DNA from: Chlorobium sp.
GTDB taxonomy: Bacteria; Bacteroidota; Chlorobiia; Chlorobiales; Chlorobiaceae
NCBI GenBank assembly: GCA_005843825.1
Contig: SZXX01000052.1
Location: 1-46,882 of the forward strand
Length of the DNA: 46,882 nt
Direction of reading: 5' to 3'
A program made the position numbers and the translations under genes. Below, piece by piece: positions 16,724-24,946 of this stretch. The notes under the pieces are model-generated. The model was not told the DNA's origin. It was given only the letters and a program-made list of their open reading frames with translations, and did no database searches. How positions within the stretch are numbered: position 1 is the stretch's first letter; each line of letters opens with the position of its first letter.

Positions 16724-17284
16724 ATGGCGATAGATCACGACCCGGGGTGCTGGACTACCCTCGACACGACATACCTTTATAACAAGCCCTGGCTCACCAT
16801 GCGTCAGGACAGCGTTCAGCTTCCGAACGGCAGAGTCATCGACGATTATTACATCTGGGAGTTTCCACCCTGGTGCAATGTACTGGCTATTACAAAAAGC
16901 CAGGAATTCGTGCTTATTCGGCAATACAGGCATGGAATAGGCAAGGTTTATTATGAGCTTCCGGCAGGAGTTCATGACAAAGCTGGAGAATCAGTGCTTG
17001 AGTCGGCACAACGGGAACTACTCGAAGAGACAGGCTTTGGCGGGGGATCATGGAGTGCGTTGATGGAACTTAGCGCCAACCCTGCCTTGCAGAATAATAT
17101 TACCTACAGCTTTCTGGCTGTTGGGGTTGAAGAGATCGGCAAACAGGAGCTTGACGCCACTGAAGAGATCAGTGTGCACCTCGTCACTCTTGATGAACTC
17201 CGCTCCATTGTGCTTGACGGCCGGATGATGCAGTCACTGCATGCTGCGCCTATACTGAAATACCTTTTGACACAAGCCATCTGA
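16724..17284 (+). CDS. Nudix hydrolase, ADP-ribose pyrophosphatase-like
   Basis: The 186-residue protein has an N-terminal beta domain typical of ADP-sugar pyrophosphatases and the Nudix box (residues about 80-103): G in PAGVHDKAGES, then the metal-binding helix RELLEETGFGG. Such enzymes split ADP-ribose or other nucleoside diphosphate-X compounds, cleaning up toxic intermediates. LIRQYRHGIGKVYYELPAG is characteristic of this subfamily. Substrate cannot be fixed. It starts two bases after the ABC permease stop, so they are cotranscribed, and a small conserved gene follows 22 bases later. Confidence 0.88.
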   Translation: MAIDHDPGCWTTLDTTYLYNKPWLTMRQDSVQLPNGRVIDDYYIWEFPPWCNVLAITKSQEFVLIRQYRHGIGKVYYELPAGVHDKAGESVLESAQRELLEETGFGGGSWSALMELSANPALQNNITYSFLAVGVEEIGKQELDATEEISVHLVTLDELRSIVLDGRMMQSLHAAPILKYLLTQAI

Positions 17285-17306
17285 GCACTCTATCAAAGAT
17301 AGGTTC

Positions 17307-17582
17307 ATGAAAAAAACTGCACAGTTGTCACTGCTTGAACGCACGATAAAAGAGATCGGGTTCACGTTGCGCTATGAAAAAGGTAATTTTTTAGGCGGAG
17401 ATTGCCGTTTGAGGGAGGATAATGTTGTCGTGGTCAACAAATTTCTGCCCCTTGAAGGCAAAATCTACACCCTGGCTCAAGTGATCAGCAAAATCAACCC
17501 CCCAGGGTTATCGCCTGAGACTGCTAAAATTGTTGACGGGCTTGTCGACACCAGCCTGTTCAGTAGAGAGAACCTTGAATAA
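17307..17582 (+). CDS. small conserved hypothetical protein
   Basis: A 91-residue protein beginning MKKTAQLSLLERTIKEIG, preceded by AGG eight bases before the ATG. The region RYEKGNFLGGDCRLREDNVVVVNKF looks like a small beta sheet. There is no signal peptide, metal-binding cluster or membrane helix. I believe related short proteins exist in this bacterial group, but I cannot name a family. It is the last gene of the ABC permease-Nudix run and ends 36 bases before the convergent comEC-like gene. Confidence 0.7.
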   Translation: MKKTAQLSLLERTIKEIGFTLRYEKGNFLGGDCRLREDNVVVVNKFLPLEGKIYTLAQVISKINPPGLSPETAKIVDGLVDTSLFSRENLE

Positions 17583-17618
17583 AATTCAGGAACGATAAGG
17601 ACTTCAGGAAGAAGAGGG

Positions 17619-19862
17619 TTAGCGGATGACAACTTGTTTTGTTTTACTACGAATTTCGAGGATCGGATGCAGGGCGGCAAAGTGCTGCATAGTGGAGAGA
17701 TCGGTGCGGGAGAGAAATGAGCCTGGGATGAGAATGCAACGATTCGGGTGGGCGTAGTTGAGCCATGAAAGGAGCTGTTGCTGTTGTTTGTATCCAAAAC
17801 GGTAGATCCAGAGGAAGGCTATATCGGCTTTGTAGAGTTCCTCCTTTTTCAGGCGGGTCGTGCCTGATGCCATTAGGAGCGAGTGTTTGCGGCTCCAGAG
17901 CTTGAGCACCTTTTCCTGCGGACGAACTATGACCACTGATGAGAGCGAAAGTTTTGTGCTGTCACGGAGCAGGTGACGAAGGGCTGGCACTTTTGTGATA
18001 AGAGAGTCGGGGGTATAAAACTGGACGACGGCTTTTGGTGCGCCCATGCCGTACTCGTCGAACTGCCCTGCAATGCGCTTCTGATCGCGCAATGACCTTC
18101 CCGCATCAATCAGAACCGTTTCACTGCCTGAAGAGAAAAGGGCCGCAACGTTCTTGCCGAGATTGACGGTAAGTATGTCGGGAGCAACTTTATCCTGGAA
18201 AATAACAAAGGAGTACCAGAACAGGATATTCACTCCGAGAAGAAGTGATACGGTCAGCTTTCCCCAGGCTTTGCGATAACTGAACAAGAGCAGGGATGCA
18301 AGTAGCGTATAGTAGAGCAAAAGCTGGATAGCATCCGGCTTGAAGTTTATGGAGGCAAAGGGAATAGTGCTGAAAAAAAGTGCTGACTTGAGGGTAAGCT
18401 CTGCAAAGAAAAAAGAACTTGCCGCAAAGAATGATGCTGCATAGCTTGAAACAAGGTTGATGAGCAGCATAGGAACAAGATCGTACATCAGCAGATTGGA
18501 AAAGAGCACAACTGGAATATTGGCAAGTAAGCTGACAAGTGAGAATGTGCCGAAATAATAGGCAATGACCGGTGACACGCCGATAATAGCGGAAAGCGTT
18601 ACCATAATACTGCTGAACAGGGCATGGCCTGCACTCTTGAGAAGCCCAGTCCGCTTTTGCCGTGGCCCGATGAAGCGGGGATAGATCAAAAGGATTGCCA
18701 ATACTGCTGCATTGGTCATTAAAAACCCGGGATTCAGGAGGTCAAGGGGATCGAAGAGAAGAATAAGAAGATCAGCAAACGCAAGTGAGTTGACGGGATA
18801 AGTTTTTATACCAAAGGCCTCTCCGCCAATAAGCACCATGGACATGAATGCGGCACGCTTAACGGAGGGAGAGTTGCCTGTTAACGAGCTATAAACGAGC
18901 AGCATCAGAAAAAATAGTGCCAGGGCAATCCATCGGCCTGCCGAGGTAACTTTCAGGCGCTGCAGGCAGATGTGAATGGCAAGGGCGAGCAGCCCGACAT
19001 TGAGCCCGGAAACCGCAAGAATATGCGCTGTACCGGTCAGCTTGAATGATTCGAACACACCCTCCGACATTGACTCCTTTTCGCCGATCAGCACTCCTGC
19101 TGCAAGCTTTTGCTCCTCGCCGTCAGGGATGAGTTGTTTGATGCTCTGAGTCATATAGTTGTAGACTGGAATCACAAGAAAATGCTCAAAAGGGTTCATC
19201 TGCGATGTCCCTTCATGCTGCAGCTGCCAGGTACCGGCTGAGAAGAGCTGAACCGCAACCTGTTTGAGTCGGCCAGATTTGCGGGGATTGTACTCTCCGC
19301 GGTTAGCGGCCTCAGGAATAAGATCGAGCTTGCCTTTTACCCGCACCATATCACCATAGTGCAGATCAATACCCCGAGATACTGCTGTACGCATAATCAC
19401 CTTTGCCCGGTCGTGGAGAATGACCTTCCGGCCATTATCAAACACCTCTTCAACGTCCATAAACCAGCTTGCGCCCTTTTCAGAGAGATCAGGCCGACCA
19501 TCAACTCTGCCATAGAGCAAAACGGTTTTGCCGCTGAATTGCAGGATGCTATTGGAGGGAAGGTAGTTCAAGCGGAAGCTGCCGTAGGCGGCAAAACAGA
19601 AGAGCACAAAAAGCGAATAGAAGATCGAGCGGAAGAAGATCGAAAACGATGCTTCATATCTGATTTTTTCGTAGAGAAGAGTTCCTAGCAGAATGGTAAT
19701 GGCAAGCACACTGCAGAGCATCCATACCTCAAGGGGGGCTGAAATGCCAGTTCCGGAAAGAATTCCAAAAATGACTACAGAGAGCAGCCGCACTGACGGG
19801 TAAGGTGCGCTTGAGAACGGCAGGGATTGCCGCAGGGCCTTTATACTTTTCAGGTCAGACAC
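17619..19862 (-). CDS. comEC: ComEC/Rec2-family DNA uptake channel protein
   Basis: Inner-membrane channel for single-stranded DNA in natural transformation. The 747-residue protein starts at a GTG. It has an N-terminal membrane segment and OB-like region (residues 1-200, DUF4131 type), then the Competence domain (about 230-500) with GVLIGEKESMSEGVFESFKL, TGTAHILAVSGLNVGLLAL and many membrane helices. The C-terminal part (about 560-747) corresponds to the metallo-beta-lactamase-like domain, but the HxHxDH metal motif is missing, so this part is probably inactive as a nuclease. A single gene on its own strand; no other competence genes are nearby. Confidence 0.88.
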   Translation of the reverse strand: MSDLKSIKALRQSLPFSSAPYPSVRLLSVVIFGILSGTGISAPLEVWMLCSVLAITILLGTLLYEKIRYEASFSIFFRSIFYSLFVLFCFAAYGSFRLNYLPSNSILQFSGKTVLLYGRVDGRPDLSEKGASWFMDVEEVFDNGRKVILHDRAKVIMRTAVSRGIDLHYGDMVRVKGKLDLIPEAANRGEYNPRKSGRLKQVAVQLFSAGTWQLQHEGTSQMNPFEHFLVIPVYNYMTQSIKQLIPDGEEQKLAAGVLIGEKESMSEGVFESFKLTGTAHILAVSGLNVGLLALAIHICLQRLKVTSAGRWIALALFFLMLLVYSSLTGNSPSVKRAAFMSMVLIGGEAFGIKTYPVNSLAFADLLILLFDPLDLLNPGFLMTNAAVLAILLIYPRFIGPRQKRTGLLKSAGHALFSSIMVTLSAIIGVSPVIAYYFGTFSLVSLLANIPVVLFSNLLMYDLVPMLLINLVSSYAASFFAASSFFFAELTLKSALFFSTIPFASINFKPDAIQLLLYYTLLASLLLFSYRKAWGKLTVSLLLGVNILFWYSFVIFQDKVAPDILTVNLGKNVAALFSSGSETVLIDAGRSLRDQKRIAGQFDEYGMGAPKAVVQFYTPDSLITKVPALRHLLRDSTKLSLSSVVIVRPQEKVLKLWSRKHSLLMASGTTRLKKEELYKADIAFLWIYRFGYKQQQQLLSWLNYAHPNRCILIPGSFLSRTDLSTMQHFAALHPILEIRSKTKQVVIR

Positions 19863-19986
19863 ATCATTGATCGCACTTCTTAGCTGTTCAACAAGGATAC
19901 TCCTAAAGGAATATTAACGTATTTTTTCTTACAAAAAAAACGCCATCAAAACCTGATCGGCGATGCATGTAAGTATGCCATTCATA

Positions 19987-20010
19987 GGACTATTCACAGA
20001 AATCGATAAC
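19987..20010 (+). repeat. 24-bp direct repeat flanking the PEP-CTERM gene, left copy
   Basis: GGACTATTCACAGAAATCG and the following ATAAC match 21038-21061 at 21 of 24 positions in the same orientation, either side of the PEP-CTERM gene. Confidence 0.6.
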
Positions 20011-20124
20011 CGATACACCTGTATCATAACAAAGCAGCCAAAATACAGTGCATATATACGGCAACGGGCAATCTATTCTATAGGATATTTAAAAACAGGA
20101 GGTTAGTAAACTCAGGAGAATGCG

Positions 20125-20140
20125 TGGCATGGTTATTGCT
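20125..20140 (+). promoter_or_regulatory. sigma-54 (-24/-12) promoter
   Basis: TGGCATGGTTATTGCT has the GG and GC doublets exactly ten bases apart, as the RpoN consensus TGGCACG-N4-TTGCW requires, with one substitution. A start of transcription about twelve bases further on (near 20151) would leave a leader of about 55 bases before the ATG at 20207. PEP-CTERM genes in other bacteria are known to be driven by RpoN with the PrsK/PrsR system, so the site fits its gene. Confidence 0.75.
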
Positions 20141-20206
20141 GTTAAGGGTAAAAGGTTTAATGTTTTTGCATTTTTTACGCAATAAACAACAATCAAGGAG
20201 TATGAG

Positions 20207-20930
20207 ATGAAAAAAAAAGGTGGTAGCATTACTGGTTGCTGCAATGTTGACTTTTGCGACGAGCGCAATGGCTGCTAATGATCTTATCCTGGGTGAAAAC
20301 ATCAACTGGATTCAGCTACTTAAGAGCACTGACGGTGGAGTAAATTTCTCTTCAATAACAGATGGTGGCGGTTCTCTTAACGCTACTCTTAACGGAAAGC
20401 AGCTCGACTATCTCTACTGTGCAGATATTGAAACTGTAGTTTATGCGCCTGGGGATTATAATAATACCAGCGTAAGCAACAACGCCACAATCCATAGTAA
20501 TACTGCTCCGTTAACGGTATATAATGCAGGTAAGGTTGCTTATCTGTTAGAAAAATATGGCGTTAATGGAGTGGGAGACCAAACAAAACAGGCCGCTCTT
20601 CAGGCCGCTATCTGGACAGAAATTTATAGCAATCCTTCAGGTTCAAACCGGTATAAGTTAGATATAAATACTGACACACACACTGGGGGTTACGCATCCA
20701 ATTCCACCATAGCAACTTTGTACACTTCCTACCTCGCTGACGCAACTACGCATACCGGCGATGTATCTAAATTGCTCTGGCTCTCTCCCGCTATATCACA
20801 AGATCCGCGAGCCTTCCAAGGCCTAGTTACCAGCGCCCCGGCTCCCGAACCAAGCACCATAGTACTTCTTGTCACCGGCATGCTTGGGATGGCAGTGTTC
20901 GGCAAGCGTCGCATGATCAAAACAGCATAA
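20207..20930 (+). CDS. PEP-CTERM sorting-domain protein, start out of frame at an A9 tract
   Basis: A well-placed AAGGAG and ATG (20207) lead into nine A residues; read as written this frame stops after about 23 codons. Removing one A (or adding two) gives MKKKVVALLVAAMLT and then FATSAMAA, a textbook signal peptide, continuous with the 236-codon frame 20220-20930. The mature protein is Asn/Ser/Thr-rich with Cys67-like single cysteine in LYCADIE, and LQAAIWTEIYS. It ends PAPEPSTIVLLVTGMLGMAV then FGKRR: the PEP motif, membrane helix and basic tail recognised by exosortase, which anchors or releases proteins at the outer surface. No exosortase is in the window. The shift is a sequencing error, phase variation or transcript slippage; the frame itself is well supported. 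Confidence 0.8.
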
Positions 20931-20963
20931 TAATTACGCTTCAGTACAATAACGCTTATCAAC

Positions 20964-21003
20964 AAAGAGAAAAGGCACTGGACTCCAGTGCCTTTTCTCT
21001 TTG
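20964..21003. terminator. strong bidirectional terminator after the PEP-CTERM gene
   Basis: AAAGAGAAAAGGCACTG and CAGTGCCTTTTCTCTTT form a perfect 17-bp stem around GACTC. The T-rich 3' arm serves as the release tract on the plus strand. Confidence 0.85.
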
Positions 21004-21037
21004 CTGGAAAACTTTACAATCCTTCAAGCTGATCATC

Positions 21038-21061
21038 GGACTATTCACAGAAGCCAATAAC
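21038..21061 (+). repeat. 24-bp direct repeat flanking the PEP-CTERM gene, right copy
   Basis: Matches 19987-20010 at 21 of 24 positions, same orientation, 35 bases after the PEP-CTERM terminator. Confidence 0.6.
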
Positions 21062-21209
21062 TATCTACTATCTGAGAGGATATCGGAGCTATAAAAGATG
21101 AGAAATAAACCAAAGCATTGAAGAATGCTGCAAAACGCATTAAAACGATATCTTAAAGAACTGTATATTGTTTTTTTTAAAATGAGCTTCTAACTTTTTT
21201 ATTTCTGAC

Positions 21210-22079
21210 ATGCTTGTCAAAGATATACTGAACGCCGCCGTTAAACCTGTATTCAGCTTTGAGTTTTTTCCCCCTAAGAGAGATGAGGATTGGGAAACGC
21301 TGTTTGAAACCATTGCGGCTCTCTCGCCTCTCAATCCTTCGTATGTGAGCGTTACCTATGGCGCCGGCGGATCAACACGATCAAGAACCCATGATCTGGT
21401 TACACGGATTCAGCAAGAGACCGGGCTGACTGTAGTATCTCATCTGACCTGCATTTGTTCTGACGGAGATGAGACTGGTACGATTCTCGAAAACTACCAG
21501 AATAACGGCATCGTCAACGTCCTTGCCCTGAGAGGTGACAAACCTGCAGGAGTGGCTTCAATTGATGAAGCCATCAAGGATTTCCCTCATGCCATAGATC
21601 TTGTCAGGTTCATTAAAACCAACTATCCTGCGATTGGTGTCGGGGTAGCGGGCTTTCCGGAAGGACACCCGGAAACGCCTAACAGAATGAAAGAAATTGA
21701 GTATCTGAAAGAGAAAATTGATGCGGGTGCCGACTATATTGTGACCCAGCTCTTTTTTGACAACCGGGACTATTTTGACTTTGCAGAACGTTGTGCCATC
21801 GCCGGCATTACCGTTCCCATTATTCCGGGCATCATGCCGATCACAACGAAAAAAGGCATGATCAGAATGTCGGAACTGGCACTCGGTGCGAGAATCCCCG
21901 CTCCCCTGTTATCTAAAGTCCTGAATGCCGCAAACGATACAGAGGTGGCTTCAATAGGTATTGAGTGGGCTACCAGTCAGGTTCAGGAGCTGATCGACCA
22001 TCAGATCAAGGGTATCCATTTCTACACCTTGAACATGGCCGATGCCACCCTTCGAATTTTTAATAACATCCATCAGTAA
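21210..22079 (+). CDS. metF: 5,10-methylenetetrahydrofolate reductase
   Basis: Reduces 5,10-methylene-THF to 5-methyl-THF using FAD and NAD(P)H, supplying methyl groups for methionine. The 289-residue protein has the eight-stranded barrel signature: FSFEFFPPKRDEDWE with the catalytic Glu, SVTYGAGGSTRSRTHDL, VSHLTCICSD, NGIVNVLALRGDKP, DAGADYIVTQLFFDN, PIIPGIMPITT and a final GIHFYTLNMADAT. Length is typical for bacterial MetF. Preceded by an AT-rich leader without a recognisable riboswitch; ends convergent with lysA. Confidence 0.95.
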   Translation: MLVKDILNAAVKPVFSFEFFPPKRDEDWETLFETIAALSPLNPSYVSVTYGAGGSTRSRTHDLVTRIQQETGLTVVSHLTCICSDGDETGTILENYQNNGIVNVLALRGDKPAGVASIDEAIKDFPHAIDLVRFIKTNYPAIGVGVAGFPEGHPETPNRMKEIEYLKEKIDAGADYIVTQLFFDNRDYFDFAERCAIAGITVPIIPGIMPITTKKGMIRMSELALGARIPAPLLSKVLNAANDTEVASIGIEWATSQVQELIDHQIKGIHFYTLNMADATLRIFNNIHQ

Positions 22080-22228
22080 ACGGGCAAAAAAGAGCCGTCC
22101 TCTCATCGGGTTTTGTTTTGTTGGGGTTCAGGAATCACCCCAACCTACATGGGTAATCAACAATTTCGAAAGGTTATCTCTTCACGTACCAATCACCCCA
22201 CAACCGTACATAGAGAAACAGTGAACGT

Positions 22229-23482
22229 TTAGAAACGTTCGTTCTGAACAAGCTGCTCATAGGTTTCACGTTTGCGAACAAGCGTTACCTCGCTTCCATC
22301 CACCAAAACTTCCGCAGGACGCAAGCGACCATTGTAGTTGCTACCCATTACTGCAGCATAAGCCCCTGAGGACATGACCGCAAGCAACTCCCCTTCTTCG
22401 GCATCCGGAATTGCCCTGTGTCGGGCAAAGAAATCACTTGACTCGCAAACAGGGCCAACCACGTCAGCAATAATGGTGCTCTCGTGACGGGTGACCGACT
22501 GAATTTCGTGGTGCGACTGGTAGAGTGCGGGACGAATCAGTTCAGTCATTCCTGCGTCAACGACAAAAAACTCTTTGCCGGTGTGATTGCGCTTTCTATA
22601 GAGAATTCTGGTCAAGAGGACTGAGGCATTGGCAACAAGGTAACGTCCGGGTTCGAAAATCACTTTGATGCCGGTAGGGAGAAGCATTGGAATCAGCTTT
22701 TCGGCAAACTGCTCAATCGGTGTGGCTGGTTTAAGCGGATCGTAGGTTACGGGAAATCCGCCGCCGATATCAAGAAATTCGATAGTAAAGCCGTGGGCTT
22801 TCGCTGCATTCAAAATAGTAAGCAGCTTTGTGGTTGCCGCAACATAATATTCGGTGTCGAAAATCTGCGAACCGATATGCATATCGAGTCCTACAAGCTT
22901 GACGTTCTGCAAGTTGCCTAGAAAGTCAAATACCTCCGGCAGCTCAGCTTCATCAATGCCAAACTTTTCTTTACTGTCGCCAGTGGTGATATAGGGATGG
23001 GTTTCGGCCGTTACGTTTGGATTGATTCGTATAGCGACGGAAGCTTTTTTACCCTGCCCGCCGGCAATACGGTCAATGGCCTTGAGCTCAGAGAATGATT
23101 CAGCCTTCAGCATGAGTACTCCTCTTTCGAGTGCATAGGCAATCTCTTCGGGTTTTTTACCTACACCGGCAAAAATAATCCGGTCCGGGGATACGCCTGC
23201 CTGGAGTGCACGATAGAGCTCTCCCCCGGAGTTGACATCACAACCACACCCGAGTTCGCTGAATGTTTTGATAACACTGAGATTAAAGTTGGCCTTAACC
23301 GAGTAACAGCTGAAATGTGGTAAAGCTTCGAAAGCACGCTCGAATGCCATGTAGCTCTCTACAAGACTTTTTCGGGAAGTGACAAAAAGAGGGGTTCCGA
23401 AAGTATCGGCAAGACGATCAAGATGGACGTTATCACAGCTTAGCGTCGTACCGGTATATTGAAATATTTTACTGTCAAGCAC
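22229..23482 (-). CDS. lysA: diaminopimelate decarboxylase
   Basis: PLP enzyme that makes L-lysine from meso-diaminopimelate, the last step of lysine synthesis. The 417-residue protein has the alanine-racemase-like barrel: SCYSVKANFNLSVIKTF with the PLP lysine (about residue 64), GCDVNSGGELYRAL, AVRINPNVTAETHPYITTG-like substrate loop, LDMHIGSQI, LDIGGGFPV, EPGRYLVANA, and the C-terminal GPVCESSDFF with the catalytic Cys, then GAYAAVMGSNYNGR. All key residues seen are present. It is transcribed alone, divergent from rpmG. Confidence 0.95.
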   Translation of the reverse strand: MLDSKIFQYTGTTLSCDNVHLDRLADTFGTPLFVTSRKSLVESYMAFERAFEALPHFSCYSVKANFNLSVIKTFSELGCGCDVNSGGELYRALQAGVSPDRIIFAGVGKKPEEIAYALERGVLMLKAESFSELKAIDRIAGGQGKKASVAIRINPNVTAETHPYITTGDSKEKFGIDEAELPEVFDFLGNLQNVKLVGLDMHIGSQIFDTEYYVAATTKLLTILNAAKAHGFTIEFLDIGGGFPVTYDPLKPATPIEQFAEKLIPMLLPTGIKVIFEPGRYLVANASVLLTRILYRKRNHTGKEFFVVDAGMTELIRPALYQSHHEIQSVTRHESTIIADVVGPVCESSDFFARHRAIPDAEEGELLAVMSSGAYAAVMGSNYNGRLRPAEVLVDGSEVTLVRKRETYEQLVQNERF

Positions 23483-23563
23483 GGGTTCGTTACCTTTTAA
23501 AGTGTTATAGAGAAGTCAAAAATAACTTTTCTCCTGTTATCACGGAAAGAAAAAACCCATAAC

Positions 23564-23592
23564 TTGCAAAATCAGCTGACAGGGCTTATATT
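23564..23592 (+). promoter_or_regulatory. sigma-70 type promoter for rpmG
   Basis: TTGCAA (23564-23569) and TATATT (23587-23592) are separated by 17 bases. Transcription would start about 30 bases before the rpmG ATG at 23631. Placement and spacing are good, sequence match is by eye. Confidence 0.55.
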
Positions 23593-23630
23593 CTCAACTC
23601 TTATACAACTCATACCTGATTGGTGTTACC

Positions 23631-23813
23631 ATGGCAAAAGGAAAAGAAAACAGAATCGTTATCACACTTGAATGCACTGAAGCCAAAAAAGAAGGGCAGA
23701 CGGTTTCAAGATATACGACCACAAAAAACAAGAAAAATACCACTGAACGTCTTATCTTGAAGAAGTACAATCCGAATATGCAGAAACACACCTTGCATAA
23801 GGAGATTAAGTAA
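23631..23813 (+). CDS. rpmG: 50S ribosomal protein L33
   Basis: A 60-residue, Lys-rich protein with the L33 pattern: [41 protein letters not shown] and a terminal HTLHKEIK. The usual zinc-binding cysteine pairs are absent, apart from one Cys in LECTE, so this is the zinc-free form. It belongs to the large ribosomal subunit near the E site. tRNA-Leu lies 63 bases downstream. Confidence 0.95.
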   Translation: MAKGKENRIVITLECTEAKKEGQTVSRYTTTKNKKNTTERLILKKYNPNMQKHTLHKEIK

Positions 23814-23876
23814 GCTGATCTTTGCTCGTACAGCAAAAAGAAGGTGCTTAGTGTTCCGGTCTGAGCATAACGCAAT

Positions 23877-23958
23877 GCCCGAATGGCGGAATTGGTAGAC
23901 GCACGCGTTTCAGGGACGCGCGCCGCAAGGTGTAGGAGTTCGAGTCTCCTTTCGGGCA
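23877..23958 (+). tRNA. tRNA-Leu (anticodon CAG)
   Basis: GCCCGAA at 23877-23883 pairs with TTCGGGC at 23951-23957, followed by discriminator A. The anticodon arm CGCGT-TTCAGGG-ACGCG gives anticodon CAG, reading CUG. The variable arm GCGCCGCAAGGTGT is long, as in class II leucine tRNAs, and the T arm AGGAGTTCGAGTCTCCT is standard. CCA is not encoded. Confidence 0.95.
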
Positions 23959-24059
23959 CAAACAATCTTCCTCGCGATATGCATGTATGTACACTCGGCA
24001 ATATGACAACAGTCTATTCGATTCAGTCTGACTTTTACACACACACAACACACAGGCAT

Positions 24060-24088
24060 GCACCTTTTCCTGAGAAGGTGCTTTTTTT
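24060..24088 (+). terminator. terminator downstream of tRNA-Leu
   Basis: GCACCTT and AAGGTGC form a stem around TTCCTGAG and are followed by seven T residues. It closes the rpmG-tRNA unit. Confidence 0.8.
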
Positions 24089-24118
24089 ATGCTTTAATAA
24101 TCCAAAACATCAGCAGTA

Positions 24119-24919
24119 GTGGATCATACCAAAATAAACCTACTTGTCAAGCTTCAGCACCTTGACAATCAAATAGAAAGCATAGTCAGCTTGCAGAAAG
24201 GGCTTCCTGAGGAAATTACCGCCCTGGATGAAGACCTGAGATTCACTAATCGCCAGATCGAATCACGAAAAAAAATAGCTGACGATCGCACAAAACTGCG
24301 GCAACAGCTGCACGACAGCATCCATGAGTGCAAAAACAAAATCCTGAACTTTAAGGAAAAGCAGACTCTGGCCCGTAATAACAAGGAGTATGATGCTCTC
24401 TCCAAGCAGATAGAATATGAAGAAAAGGAGATAGCCCAGGCAGAGATTCAACTTCAGGATATTGTTCATGCTGAACAGCGGGCACTGGACATCCAGAAAA
24501 AAGGGCGCCAGATGATTACTGAAAACCGCTATGATGAAATTACTGAAGAGATGATGCCTGACGATGTTCTGCTTCAGCAACTTGAAGACTTGACTAAACA
24601 ACTTGCTGTTAAAAAAGAGGAACTGGACAGCATTGTTATTGAAACTGCAGAGGACGTTGATTCACTGAAAAAAAAGGTCAAGGAACAACGAAAGATTATT
24701 CAGACTGAAGCAGTAAGATTGCTCGACAAGTATGATCACCTTAGAAGCGGCACGTTGCAGAATGCGGTTGTAAGACTGAATCGCAATGCCTGTTCGGGCT
24801 GTAACACCCGGGTCCCTACCAATCGTCATACCATGATTGTTCAAGGCGGGTTCTATCTTTGTGAGTCATGCGGTAGAATTGTGGTTCATGAAAGACTTTT
24901 TGATGAAGCTGAAGGTTGA
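24119..24919 (+). CDS. coiled-coil zinc-ribbon protein (DUF164 / C4-type zinc ribbon)
   Basis: Begins at a GTG. The 266-residue protein has a long N-terminal antiparallel coiled coil (residues about 5-200, rich in Glu, Lys, Gln) and a C-terminal four-cysteine ribbon: ACSGCNTRVP and FYLCESCGRIV (about 225-255). This is the DUF164/zf-RING_7 family, known in many bacteria, with roles proposed in nucleic acid or ribosome-related binding; the Chlamydia homologue has been linked to type III secretion and flagellar control. The function here is open. rnpB starts 28 bases after its stop. Confidence 0.85.
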   Translation: MDHTKINLLVKLQHLDNQIESIVSLQKGLPEEITALDEDLRFTNRQIESRKKIADDRTKLRQQLHDSIHECKNKILNFKEKQTLARNNKEYDALSKQIEYEEKEIAQAEIQLQDIVHAEQRALDIQKKGRQMITENRYDEITEEMMPDDVLLQQLEDLTKQLAVKKEELDSIVIETAEDVDSLKKKVKEQRKIIQTEAVRLLDKYDHLRSGTLQNAVVRLNRNACSGCNTRVPTNRHTMIVQGGFYLCESCGRIVVHERLFDEAEG

Positions 24920-24946
24920 AGCTTTCGGCAGGTGTGGTTCTTTGAA

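Larger units (their letters stand above)
19863..20206. other. upstream region of the PEP-CTERM gene
   Basis: This 344-base gap between the divergent comEC-like and PEP-CTERM genes contains a 24-bp repeat copy (19987-20010), a strong sigma-54 type promoter (20125-20140) and an AAGGAG ribosome binding site at 20195-20200. I see no coding signal. Confidence 0.7.

Noticed and set aside
21003-21209. Riboswitch upstream of metF
   Set aside because: I looked for SAM- or folate-type conserved cores and saw none.
22120-22144. GTTGGGGT/ACCCCAAC hairpin between metF and lysA as a terminator
   Set aside because: The stem is good, but neither strand has a T run after it; it may be a hairpin of no known role.
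23594-24001. 135-codon minus-strand open frame over rpmG and tRNA-Leu
   Set aside because: It is antisense to a ribosomal protein gene and a tRNA with complete structure.
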